From positions 1 to 64,000 of the forward strand of contig JAVTVY010020324.1 in assembly GCA_036873755.1 (NCBI GenBank): a stretch of 64,000 bases of DNA, given 5' to 3'. The first letter of the stretch is position 1; every line of letters starts with the position of its first letter. The position numbers and the translations under genes were made by a program. Below the pieces are notes generated by a model that did not search any database, was not told the DNA's origin, and saw only the letters and a list, made by a program, of their open reading frames with translations. Positions 32,441 to 43,765 of the stretch are shown here, piece by piece. The stretch is from Hanleya hanleyi (taxonomy: Eukaryota > Mollusca > Polyplacophora > Lepidopleurida > Hanleyidae).

Positions 32441-32807
32441 CCACCCATGACTGAATGGCCCTAGAGGAACGCTTCACTTTGACACCTCACTCGACCCATT
32501 CGGTCCACTAGGGACCCACCCCTGTCACAAAACGTCTATTCCCATACTCTTTTTAGGCATTCCCCGTATACATTAACATTGGAAGTCACTTGGTTGACAT
32601 GGGACTACGTTCTGTCCGCGGAGGAATACAAAGGTTACAGGTTCCGGAACTACTTTTGACCTCCACGTGACCTTGAGCTGGTGGCTCCCCCTGGCACCCC
32701 AGAGGTGAAAGGCGATGGGGCGTCCCCTATACCTTTAACCTGGAAAAATGGGGACCAAGAGTTACCTCCCTGGAAAACCATACTCCAAAAGGGTTCTATA
32801 TACTACT

Positions 32808-34690
32808 CCGGTCCGACGGCTTTGTTGGTTTCAATGGTATTGATAATTTCGCGTACTTCATTATCGCTGATGCGAATGGTGTCCAGTGGTGTATCGCATT
32901 TGATTTCGAAATGGTTCGAGTTGTTGCGGAATCATCGACAGTAGAAATGGAGGCAAAGGAGTTGTTAAGTGCATTAGCTTTATCTGTATTGCTATAACAA
33001 GTAGTTTGATTCCCCCCTAGGTCATGGACAGTTAATGGTGGGATGTCGCCTGTGCTACCAGTTTTTTTAGTGTTTTCCAATAAAACTTTGAGTCTTTCAG
33101 TTTGGAGGTTTCCAGTATGTTTTCAAGGTTGCTAAAATAGTTGGCTCGGGCATATTTTTACATGTTATTAATTTTGTTTCTACTGGCCTTATAGTCCAAT
33201 CTGTTGGTCGATTTGATCTTTTTGCTATTTTTTTCAATCGGTCTCTCTTTCTCATTTCTTTTCTTAGTTCTGAGGCATACCACGGTTTGTCTTTAGGTCT
33301 AATTGTAACAGTTTTGTGGGGAATACTTTTTTTTGCTATTTCAAGGAATTTGTTCGTCAATTTTTCTGCTGCTTCATCAATATTATTTGTGTCTTCTAGA
33401 TATGTCGTCCAGTCAAAATTGGATATTAGAGTATTGAACATATCATAATCAGCGGCCTTATATACCCATATGTCAATTTTGTAAGCCGATTTCAAGTTAT
33501 GTTCGACAATGATTTCAAGACATGTAGCCCTGTGGTAGCTTATATCCTGATCTACCCTAATTACACCACAGTCCAGAGTATTAATAGTGTCGCTGACTGC
33601 TAGTGGGTCTAATAACGTAGCTGAGTTGGCCGTTACTCTGGTTGGCTCATTAATAACATTACTTATAGAAAGTCGATCACAAATTTGGCCAATGTAGAGC
33701 GAATTACCGTTTAGAAGTTCGTCATTGAGATCCCCGAGTAAAATAATATTGGACTCAGTGTCTAGAGCATTCTCCACCATGTTTTCGTATTGATCGTAGA
33801 TATGAGCTGGACTTTTAGAAGGGATGAAGTAGTATTTTTGTGTTTTGTAATGCAATATTTATCCAAATGGTTTCAAATATTCCAACTTCTAAATCATGTC
33901 GACGTTTACATTTTAATTGTGTTGAAGCATAAATCATAATTCCTCCCCAGGGGTTCAATAACACCGGATCCCTATCTTTTCTAAAGGGTGAATTAAAGCC
34001 TTCAATGAGAAGCGATTCTTCTTCTATCGAATTGTCCAATTTGATGTAAAGCACATTATATCAAAGCCATCAGCGATATCTTCTACGTATGGGATTTTGT
34101 TCCGGATACCTCGAATATTATAAGATGCATTATGCGAAGTCCATTAGTTTGTGACAAGATATCGGGCCCCGGGTTCTGTTCCACGTCTTTACAAATAATA
34201 AGTAGCAACAACATGAATGTTAGAATATTAGGACCAGCACAGTTGTTGAGGAGAATCACGAGAGATGCAAAGACTAGAGAAGATTTCAAGTTAAGCGTCA
34301 GGCATTCAGTATAGTCGAAACGTGTTAAGAAATGAAAGAGATTGAAGTTTGTCTGTTTTCCGCGACTACTACCATGTGTGCTCAGATAGAATTTCCCAAG
34401 CTCTTGTAATTTCGGAACTTGTCCACAGGCTTTTTTATGTTTCAATATGAATAGATCGGCGGTAAAAAATCGCAAAAAATATTTGCTTACATTTTTGGAT
34501 ACGGGGGAGATAGATCTTTCGTTCAGTGTATACATTAGTCTCATGTTTTCTTCTCCTTTAAACTATAGAACTTATAAAAATACCAACAAATGATGTAATA
34601 TCAACAACAATAAAGTTTGGCGCTGGTGGGCCGTGAAATGGAAAGCGGCCCGTAAACTACCATTTCAAACAAGCACACAACCGCCAGGGC
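32808..34690 (-). pseudogene. LINE 5' part: 5' region, 2A peptide, endonuclease and start of RT
   Basis: Upstream end of the LINE split by elements 1, 2 and 3. On the minus strand a leader (to 34,690) precedes an ORF with a hydrophobic stretch and a 2A motif (34,164-34,187). An APE-type endonuclease follows (GGIMIYASTQL; NIILLGDLND near 33,740; RVDQDISYHR near 33,540, where a His-containing SDH-type motif reads SYH). Next come KDKPWYASELRKEMRKRDRL and a linker. Several frameshifts are present. It ends at the element 1 duplication (32,808-32,813). Clade (CR1-like?) not certain. Confidence 0.82.
34161..34190 (-). other. 2A-like ribosome-skipping motif of the LINE
   Basis: KDVEQNPGPD on the minus strand, directly after a hydrophobic run (LTFMLLLLIICK). 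D-V-E-x-N-P-G-P is the diagnostic 2A motif; 2A sequences at the N-terminus of APE-type LINE proteins are known in several invertebrates. Confidence 0.88.
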
Positions 34691-34699
34691 CGAGGCCGC

Positions 34700-35164
34700 A
34701 TGTCTGAATATTCCAACGATCCAGTGGATGTCAACATCGATCAATTATCGGACGCCCATCCAGTGAGTGACATCTATCGGCGCCATTGGCCCATCATCCG
34801 GCACTGCTTCCACCGTCATCGCTCTATATTGGACTGGTACAATTTCCGACTGACCGACCTCGCCCGTCTACGCAGCTACGTGGAAGCCATCTTCAATGAC
34901 CAACCTACGGCCTTCAAATTAAATGTCGCTTTCGGGTACACCTTACGCCATAAGATGACTGATCAACTGCGATATTTCTATTCCAGTGCCAACAACCAAG
35001 TGTACGACCATCCTTTCACCATCACCAATCGTGCGTCACTGGAGACGATGCTGGAGGAATTGGACACCGTGGATCTGTCAACGCCCCAACACCAAGTGGA
35101 AAGTGGAGAGGGTGACCACTGTTACGTTCTTCGTGGCTAAACTGATCGACCACCCCCTCGGCTG
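34700..35164 (+). pseudogene. Finger-less relative of the three-finger protein C-terminal domain
   Basis: Opens at an ATG (MSEYSNDPVDVN) immediately beside the LINE 5' end. It continues with VSDIYRRHWPIIRHCFHRHR, LARLRSYVEAIFNDQPTAFK and VYDHPFTITNRASLETMLEE, then shifts frame near 35,080; the true C-terminus (ending DHPLG, stop near 35,164) is in another frame. No fingers precede it because LINE sequence starts there; they may lie beyond the LINE, left of the window. The same 3' region as copy d follows. Confidence 0.75.
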
Positions 35165-37345
35165 AATGCGTCACCCATGCACTGATGAATAGCATAACAT
35201 GCCGTATATACTCTATATGTCTACATGCTGATCGTTGACTTGAGCTCAGTAAACACTTGTGCCTAATGGGACGGTGCGTTAAATAATAAAACATGTTGGT
35301 TAATATTTCAAATTATTTTGCTGTGAACATACTAAACATACCCAGGGCGGCTTCCCCAGCCTGGGTATGATGTAACACTGGGGATAATAAACTGTATGAA
35401 CATTGCTGAACTTGTTGTTATTAACGACAATCGCTATTCGCTATACTTGGATGAAATATATACCCCCGATATGATATAGTGCCCTTGTTCACTTCCGAAA
35501 CTGCCCTTTGTTCTACTACTCCTCGAGTGCGCATGTGCAGAGTGACCACGCAGTCATTTCCACGACACAGACCCTCCAATAGGAGCCACGAATGCTTCAA
35601 ACTGATACCTCCCCGACTCATTCAGACCAAAATTGTTCCATCTCGACCCCACAACGGCACTTCCAATGACCTTTTCCCACCATTCTCTAAGGCTATGCAG
35701 GCCATGGCCTTACTTCCACGACACACCACTCCAGTCGGAGTCTACTCCACGAGTGATTTACGATGACACCTCCCACGACCCAATTGGATCAATAGTGGTC
35801 CCTCAATCACTCAAACACACTCCCACGAACGCCCAAAATGACATCTTCCTTTACTACTGCCCAACTGCGCATGCGTAGCACGATACGACTTCGAATAAAC
35901 ACCATTTATTCGTCGTCTACTTTCAGAGATCTACAAGATGACACCCCACGCGGTCCATTTGGACGACGGATGGGCCATCTCTACCCCAAACACCTTCCAT
36001 CACACCCCCAATATCCCCACTTTGGCTAATACTCCTGCTGATGACGTCACCAATGACGTCACAGACGACATGGACATCCATCAAGTCGTGGTCTACACCC
36101 CGAGAGCTTCAAGATGACACCCCACACGGCCTATTGGGACCAAGAATGAGCCCTCAATCACTCACAAAGTAACCCCTAAAATGCCTGCTTTATACACTAC
36201 TCCCAAGTAATCTATAAATAGAACAGGGGTTTTCCAGAAAATTCCCCGAAGGGTAAAGATATTCCCGGGAAAGCTTCACCAGGATACCCAAAGCGGGCCA
36301 TTTGGCTCAAAGATGGGTCCCTTGATTTCCCAAACATCTCATTGCCCACGGCCAAAATGACATATTTCGTTACTACTGCCAACTGCGCATGCGTAGCACG
36401 ATGCGACACCCCACACGGTCCATTTGAACCAAGGATGGTCCATTTCTACCCCAAATACGTTCCTTCACACCCCAAAACACCCGCTTTCGCTAGTACTCCT
36501 GCTGATGACGTCACCAATGACGCCACAGATGACGTGGACATGCTTCAAGTTGTGGTCTATACCACGAGAACTTCACTTTGACACCCCACACGACGCATTC
36601 GGACCAAGGATGGTCCCTCAATCGCTCAAAATCCTTCCTTCACACCCTAAAAACTTTCGCTACTACTCCTACGAATGACGTCACTAATAACATCACAGAC
36701 GACATGGACAAACTTCAAGACGAGACCCCACAAGACGCATTTGAACCAAGAATTGTCCCTCTTCTACCCCAAACACCTTCCTTTACACATCCAAAATTGC
36801 TGCTTTCTATACTACGACCAGTCTGCGCACCTCGACCCCAAAACGTCTATTTCCATACACTTTGTCTACTGCGCATGCACAGAATGACGCCTGTTCCACA
36901 TCACACCCATCCCGGCGGATCCTTCTTCACGAATACTACACATTGACACCTTCCGCGGTCCGACTACTAGAGGCCCATATAGGCCTCAAAACGTCTATTT
37001 CCATACACTTTGTCTACTGCGCATGCGCAGAATGACGTCAGTTCCACATCATACCCCTCCCGTTGGATGCTCACTCACGTATACTTCATGGTGACATCTC
37101 CCGCGGCCCAATCGGACCATTAGCTCGACCCCAAAACGTCCACCCAGCGCTACTTGCCCAATGCGCATGCGTACAGTGACTTTTTCAAAACATTTCACCG
37201 CTTAGCTTCAGGACCCTGTCCATCGTATTCTACGTGGTGAGACGTGAAAAGCAAGATCCTCCAACCCATACCGCAATGAGCATGTGTAGGTTTCCCATTA
37301 GGTTCAACATTGTCCTGTGCGCCAGAATGGGCCTACACCATAGTG
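35165..37345. mobile_element. Remnant right arm of an older palindromic element (element 4)
   Basis: Stem-loop CATACCCAGG/CCTGGGTATG (35,338-35,370) with AATAAA near 35,388 and a GTTGTT tract. Then degenerate repeats with NRF-1-like GCGCATGCG (35,868, 36,387, 36,872, 37,020, 37,161), CRE clusters (36,035-36,060; 36,505-36,540; 36,676) and a decayed 170-bp unit (37,180-37,340). No terminal AGTAG-type end is visible. The LINE seems to have inserted into this element. Confidence 0.6.
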
Positions 37346-37471
37346 ATCGGTCCTCTGGTAGATATGTGAGGATATTTTGAACCTTGGTTTGTAGCACATG
37401 GCAGTGTGACTATGCGTCACAGGACCTACGAAGTAAGGTAGGCATTAGGACAGGCACTGAGCTCTTGGCAA

Positions 37472-37494
37472 TCCCCCCCCCCCCCCCCCCCCCC
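37472..37494 (+). repeat. Poly-C tract
   Basis: An uninterrupted run of over 20 C, a candidate assembly-error or strand-asymmetric site. Confidence 0.9.
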
Positions 37495-37499
37495 CAGCC

Positions 37500-39175
37500 C
37501 CAAGTTGAAATCCTGCCTATATTAAGATGGGCACATGCAGCCCAAGTCAGAATCACCAGAGATTTTCATCAAAAATCACCAGAAATTTTCGATTAAAACA
37601 GTATTGAATATTTTGTTGAAGATTAAAAGTGATGGGATTGAATGAATAGTTTACCAGTTACTGTGCTGATGTGAATCTGTGACACACCAACACACTCTGT
37701 GGCAGTGATTCTGTGACACACCAGCACACTCCGTGGCAGTGATTCTGTATCCCGTAATCAAGGAATCAAAATTTGAAATGACAAGAAAAATTTAGACATA
37801 ATTACACATGTAATGTTTTTGTTTAAATTATATCCCAGTGTGATATATAGTCAATATTCAAGAAGTACAATCAAAGTTACTTTATCTAGTTAAATTCTAC
37901 CCAAAGAAAATAAATTATGACCCTTTAAACATGCCGTCAATGCCAGATGTTGAGTTTTATACAGCTGTAGATCAGGGCTCTGGGTGCATATATCATGTTT
38001 CCATACCCCTGATGCACACAACAGCCGCAAAAACAAAGCCTCCTTGAACAACCTATCTTTATACAGGAAATTCTTAACCCAGAAAATACCATTCTCTCTC
38101 AAAAGAAAACAATTTACGCCAGGAAGGCCTTTTTTATTAAGCTAATTTTGTTAGGTAGGGGCCTACTTAGATTCAATAATTGTCATGAAATTTCTTTGGT
38201 TATATCTTAATTGCAACTATGTTTGTTCCTCAAACCTGACATGCTTGAGCTATACATGTATAACACACTTTCATTTGAGAGTCCAGACATTCCACCATTC
38301 ACGTGAACAAATTGTACTAAACATGGAATAATTAGATTCACACTACCCATTTCTACAGTATCAGTACTATGTTACTATCTGTAGCAGTTGAAACCCAGTA
38401 AAACTTAAACAATTAAAACCAGTAAGAAATTTGTCTGTTGAATACCAGAAAATATGGTATGGAGATTTGAATGAGTAAACTACTAAACAACTTACATGAT
38501 ACCAACAAAATGTCCCAACACAAGCTGATAAATTCCTTGGGTGGCTTGCAGGACGGCTTTGTTTCACCCTCAGTAAATTTTATCATTGTTGCTCACAGGC
38601 TAATCTGAAGGATGATACCAGATATTTCTATGTTCTGCTGGGTTATTGCACCAGGCTGACCTAATTGGTTGATGTAGGATATTTCATCATCAGTGGCAAT
38701 TTGACCTAAATTTGAAGCCTGCATGATTTGGTCTGTGATGAAATGTTTGGATGTGAAATAGGATACACGTTAAAGGCCACAGTTTACATATATCTATAAC
38801 AATATACTGAATTGTGTGTATTAAGAATGCACTAACAAATGATGGAAAATTCCTATTTCATTATCCCATCACGTTTTGTACTGTGTTATATACAATGTAT
38901 ACAGTGAAACATACAGCCAAGGGTTCCCAATGGGCATGACAGTGCACTCGCTGAGCTGTCAATAAATAATTAAAAAAATAATTATAAATCAAATTTTCAT
39001 CAGAATTCGGTCAGCTCAGAACAAGCTGGTAACAATGCCCTAATGCACGTTCATGCCAAAAATCAAGGTTCTAATGTCAATGGTTCTCCTTATTTTGCCG
39101 ACGAAAGGACTCGGATGGACTGACTCACTGACTCATTACCAGACAATTTGCGATCTGTAGCCTACTTCGTAGGAA
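37500..39175. other. No recognisable gene
   Basis: AT-rich host-like sequence with a short duplicated CTGTGACACACCA phrase (37,677 and 37,711). Open frames are short and without recognisable domains. Confidence 0.6.
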
Positions 39176-39179
39176 TATG

Positions 39180-39330
39180 ACTCGTGGTGTAATAGATAAT
39201 GTGTCTGCTTCTGGAGAGAGCGACCCGGGTTCAATCCCCGCTGGGACCCTTTCCATTCTCCCACTGTATGGAGAAATTGAGGGTTCCCCATTTGTCATTT
39301 ATGTTAGGTAAATAGATGGCGATGTTGTCG
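39180..39330 (+). repeat. SINE-like tRNA-derived head
   Basis: GTGGTGTAATAGATAATGTG fits an A box region and GGTTCAATCCCCGC a B box, about 35 bp apart, as in tRNA-derived SINE heads. GAGGGTTCCCCA further on recurs at 42,901 and 53,848 and may be part of the body. No cloverleaf was computed. Confidence 0.5.
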
Positions 39331-39374
39331 GGGACCCTGGGCATTCCATTGATGCTTCAGAAGGGCGGATAAAG

Positions 39375-39700
39375 GCTAAATATTCTCCCGGAGATGACCG
39401 GAGATTGCCGGAGATGACCGAACATTATATTCCCGGACATTGCCGAAGATTCCCGGACATTATATTTCCGGTCATTCCCGAAGATTCCGGGACATTCAAG
39501 ATGATTCTCACGAAAACCCGCGTATTTGAAGTCTCGCTGGGATTGGACTAGTTTCTTTCCGCGAAAGTGACCGCATCACCGCCGAACCGCATCACCGCGG
39601 AAGGGTACATCCCAGGGCTTACTTCCGGTCACGTGACGGAACTATAGTGACCGTGACCTCTCGATCACGTGAGCATCACAGGACACCACAAAGTAGGTCA
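39375..39700. repeat. CCCGGAGATTGCC-type short repeats and E-box/ETS motifs
   Basis: Degenerate 12-bp repeats (CCCGGACATTGCCGAAGATT variants) at 39,390-39,480, then CTTCCGGTCACGTGACGG near 39,622 as in the other elements. No gene. Confidence 0.5.
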
Positions 39701-39772
39701 ATACGCTAAAAGATTAGCTTCTATTACCACCCAAAAGTTAAAATTTGACATTTTTAAAATTTAAAAGTGCAT

Positions 39773-39965
39773 ACGGGAGAGATAGATCTTTCGTTTCGTT
39801 TAGTCACATGTTTTTTCTACTTTAAACTATAGTACTCATAAAGATACCAAAAACTGATGTAATATCAACAACAATAAAGTTTGGCGCTGATGGGCCGTGA
39901 AATGGAAAGCGGTCCGTAAACTACCATTTCAAACAAGCACACAACCGCCACGGCTGAAGCCGGAT
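39773..39965 (-). mobile_element. Second copy of the LINE 5' end region
   Basis: About 190 bp matching 34,500-34,695 (GAGATAGATCTTTCGTT ... AATAAAGTTTGGCGCTG ... GCGGTCCGTAAACTACC). Only the 5' segment is present. The right junction ATGTATGAATGCTTCAACG resembles ATGTCTGAATATTCCAACG at 34,697. Confidence 0.7.
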
Positions 39966-40829
39966 GTATGAATGCTTCAACGCTTCATCTCTTCAGGTCC
40001 ACTCTTCCCACACTATATTTGGGACCTGGAGAGTTGGAGCGTTCAGAAATCATCGGCGCACAGCCTTAAAAACGCTTCAACGCTCAAATTTTGGGCATCA
40101 TTCCATCTCAACGCATTAACACGCACACAAACACCCGAACACACCTGGTGTACTCTATGCCCTTCGGACTACAGGGTACAGGTTGGACCACCGGGCGCGT
40201 GCGCATGCAAGCGATGGCGTCACTTCCGGCGATGTCCGGTGATGATGTCACTTTCAGCAAAGGCGGGGACCAATGGTCAAAACATGTAATTGAACTACGA
40301 CAGGCGGCCCTGGACAGTTTCGTAGCAATGGTCCCGGTCGAATTTCATAAAACGATAGACTGTCCGTGTCCTGCTACATTATAATTCTTCTCGCCCTTAT
40401 ATCTATAATACCATCCTGGTCAGAATTATCAACGCTGCAAACAAGCATATACAGTTCGATGGCTGGCTTCGTTTGCACGTTGATCGGAGCCATGGAGAAA
40501 ATTTTATCCTGCATAAGTTTTGCCCCCTCGGTGTGCCTAAAAAGCACGACCCATTTACGGAGAGAAAATCTGACAAAAAAGGGTAGGTTGACCCCCACTT
40601 TTTTTTCCTTTTTATGTTGCTGCCGGAGTTGGGAACATGAGAAAGAAAAACTGAAATCGCTCTTACAGATTCTTTTCTGGTAATAGAGCGGAATTTTACC
40701 ATTTTTCGACATTTTAAGAAGTTTTCTAGAAAAAAATAGACCAAGCTTGGATGGGAATGTTCGAGATTTATTTTACTGTAACATATCAGTGCTGGTGGCC
40801 GAATGGAAGAATCTCTGGAGTGCACCCAT

Positions 40830-41343
40830 AGGACGTTAATGCGTGAGACTAGGGCGTTAGGGCGTTCTGGTACAGCGTTAAGCCGCTGAGACGGGCGTTA
40901 AGGCGTAAGGATGTGCGTCAAGATATGGCATTAGGGCGTTGAGCCGGGCGTTAAGGCGTAACGACGGGCGTTGACGGGCGTCACAGCATTTCGATGAGTT
41001 AGTGTCAATTCCATTGAATATCTAGATCCATCAGAGCTTCTGAGTTATTTTACCGGGGCGTTGAAGCGTTAAGCCGGGCTTTGGCGGGCGTTACTGTCCA
41101 TACAAGCAAGCGTGTTTCAAAAACGTGCACAGTCGACGTTCAACCGTCAACATGGCTTACACGTGCGCTGAGTGCGAACGCACGTTCACCAGACATTACG
41201 ATATAATGCGACACTAGAAGAATATACATGCGATTGAAGACGAGGTGCCCACTGAGGCAGATGCTGAAAATATGCCAGCTGATTCTGAGAGTACCCCGAC
41301 TAATACTGAAACAGAGACTGCATCCTCAAATGACGGTTTTTGA
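40830..41343 (+). pseudogene. Decayed small zinc-finger cassette with iterons
   Basis: Iterons (GGGCGTTAAG, GCGTAACGAC, GGGCGTTGAC, GGGCGTCACA in exact 10-bp steps from about 40,947) precede the ATG at 41,152. The finger reads MAYTCAECERTFTRHYDIMRH, then a stop replaces a Glu codon. The linker continues to about 41,340 and the helical domain is deleted. A stem-loop relic (CATACCCAACGCGG) follows near 41,370. Confidence 0.75.
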
Positions 41344-41344
41344 T

Positions 41345-43470
41345 TGGATAACAGCATGCTTAAATTGTACACATACCCAACGCGGTTCCCCCATGTGTAT
41401 GATGCAACATTGGGGAGAATGAACTGTATAAAATCTTGAGAACATGTTGATCTTTCTTTTTCTCGTTTTTTTTCCTTTTTTTTCTTTTGTTTTCCATCAC
41501 GGCGTCAGGGCGATAAGGCGTTCAGATACACGCTAAGATAGGCGTTAATGCGTTAAGACAGGCGCTAATGTAGACCTTAAGGCGTTAAGATAGGAGTTAA
41601 GATAGGCGGTAAGATAGGCGGTAAGGCGTCACTGTAAAACTCTGCACAAATATATGCATATATACTTTCTCTACTACTAAGGGGGCAACTGGACTTTAAA
41701 TAAGTCCAGATTGACAGTACTTTCACTACACACCAGTCCAGTCTGACTCTACTCTACGACAGCTTCAATGTGAAATTCCACACAGCTCAATTTGAACCAC
41801 GGATAGTCCACCTCGACCCCAAACGTCTACTTCAGGCCTGCCTATGCACTGCGCATGCGCACGATAACATTTCAGCGAAAGTCACGAAATCACTTCCATC
41901 ATATTCTGTAGCTTGAGACAAAGAAATTAAGTACCCACAATGGAGTACCCACACCCCATAGATAAATAACAAGAAAAATGACTATCCTACACCAATATTC
42001 CTACCTCAAACATGAATTCACGAAGATGTCAATTGACATTGAAGTAAGTGAATGGGAATCTGGAGACATATCAATCAAGAAGCGTGACCGTTAACCCCTG
42101 CGCATGGAGATTCCCGGAAACTCCCGGAGATTTTAACATTGAAGTAAACTGAAGAGCAGAAATTATTCAAGGGCAGAAATGTTCGAATCTGGACGATTAC
42201 CAGGAATTGGGCTAACAGACTTATCGCCCCTGAATAGGTACGAAGTCGTTCTTTTATTACTACTCACGTCATCGCTGAGAAATACGGCCCGGGTTCAAAG
42301 GGTACTTCCGGTCATGTAACCGAAAGTTTCGGATTTATAGCCTTAACCTGCGGCCTTGGTACTACTGGTGTACATATTTCGCTTGGTGTGAATGCTCGAT
42401 AAGCTTGAATTTGAATCCACTGATACATTGTCTATTAGAAACAGGGTACCGGTCTTCGTATGTGGAATTAGTAAGGTTTAAAAGGCTTTTCAATTGGTAA
42501 TTTGACACATTCTCAGAACTGATTCTTTGATTTCACTTTCCAGTTTGAAGTCATGAAAAACCTTGCCACTGCCTTTGTAACAAATACAACTGTTGTGAGT
42601 ATCAATCTATTTTATTTTATTTTTTTATTCTAAATTAAGGTTCATAAATTCAAAGGGAGAAATATCCATACACCTACTTACAATTATTTCGTGACTACGA
42701 CCCAGGGAAACATTATTTCTGAGCATATTTCAACTACTGTGATTATATTGAAGAACAAGCGCTGAATGAGCGCAAAGACCTCCGTCGAGGCAACAGGATC
42801 AGTAGGGGAATAGTACATCACTGAATAGCATAGGGCCGGATGCCAAGCTCAATTTTGCATTTGTTGACGTTAACTTCACCAATGGTAATTAACGTGAGAT
42901 TGAGGGTTCCCCACTAGCATGTCCAGCTAGGGATGTGGAAGCCACATTCCCCGCAAATAATATTTCTTTGATTTCACGTGCTCGAAATATTGGTGTATGG
43001 AATAGAGTATATTGATGGAAAACCTGGAATACTGCTTGAGACATTAGGCCCCTTCCCACCCACACCTCCCCATGAGAGGACACCCCCACCCAAATCAACA
43101 CGTTAGCGTAAGAAATGAGACCCTGTGTGCCTAGTTTTACCAACTTGCTTGTGATTTTATGCTATAGGCCCTACACATCAACACTTCATATTTTGTATGT
43201 GTACAGTATAGCATCCTCATTGACAGAATCCTCTACAAAACACATCTGATTTTACCGACATTCCGTTCTGATCTGTCTCAGCATCATGTGCTGATTCAAT
43301 GAGCTCGGAATAATTTTGTATACTGGTGTTACAGGTCACCTTCACCATAATGTATCAATTACCATGGACTTGTACATGTATCACATTCATATTGAATGGT
43401 GATGGCTGATGAGAATATTGCCCATATGGAACAAATGGCTGGATTCCAGCGAATAAAAAGTTCATGCTAA
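41345..43470. other. Element relic followed by host-like sequence without genes
   Basis: GGCGTTAAG-type iterons at 41,500-41,640 and one GCGCATGCGCA (41,848) belong to the decayed element. From about 42,360 onward I see no coding region or structured repeat. Confidence 0.5.
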
Positions 43471-43480
43471 TCATAAACAA

Positions 43481-43765
43481 TGTTGTAGAGATAGCTGTAT
43501 ACGCTCGTTATAATGTTAATCCCTGGTATAGTGAAATAAATCGTACATGCCAGGAGATTGCATCCGGGCTATTTCTTCAGAACCCGCTCAAACCAGTTTT
43601 GGCCCGAAGCTTGAACTTGCATGCTCTGAGATCGTCAGATAGGGATTGAGACTGATAGAGATAGAACGTGTTTTCGGGTGGTCGGATGGGAAGATTTTAA
43701 TGGGGGATGTTTTAGCTCTATATCGTGTTGGGTGTTGCTAGGCGGGGTACACCTATTCTACGACA
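43481..43765 (+). repeat. 5' LTR of the Gag-protease element
   Basis: 285 bp, followed two bases later by TGGCGTCAGATTATAAAA, a probable primer-binding site starting with TGG; the tRNA is not identified. Confidence 0.88.

Larger units (their letters stand above)
22748..32807. mobile_element. Palindromic element 1 (three-finger protein segment), 10,060 bp
   Basis: Starts AGTAGTATATAGAACCC and ends with its complement. Flanks are CCGGCC (22,742-22,747) and CCGGTC (32,808-32,813), a 6-bp duplication with one difference. The axis is near 26,718. Each arm carries two head-to-tail copies of a three-finger gene pointing outward, plus 155-bp and 170-bp subterminal repeats. The right arm is about 2.1 kb longer, mainly because of a 21-bp array and extra 170-bp units. 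Confidence 0.9.

Noticed and set aside
24236..35164. Complete DNA polymerase B in the three-finger genes
   Set aside because: Only a domain of about 150 residues is present after the fingers; no exonuclease or polymerase motifs follow before the conserved stop and polyA module.
39180..39250. Functional tRNA gene
   Set aside because: A- and B-box-like strings are present but I cannot form a convincing acceptor stem; a SINE head is more likely.
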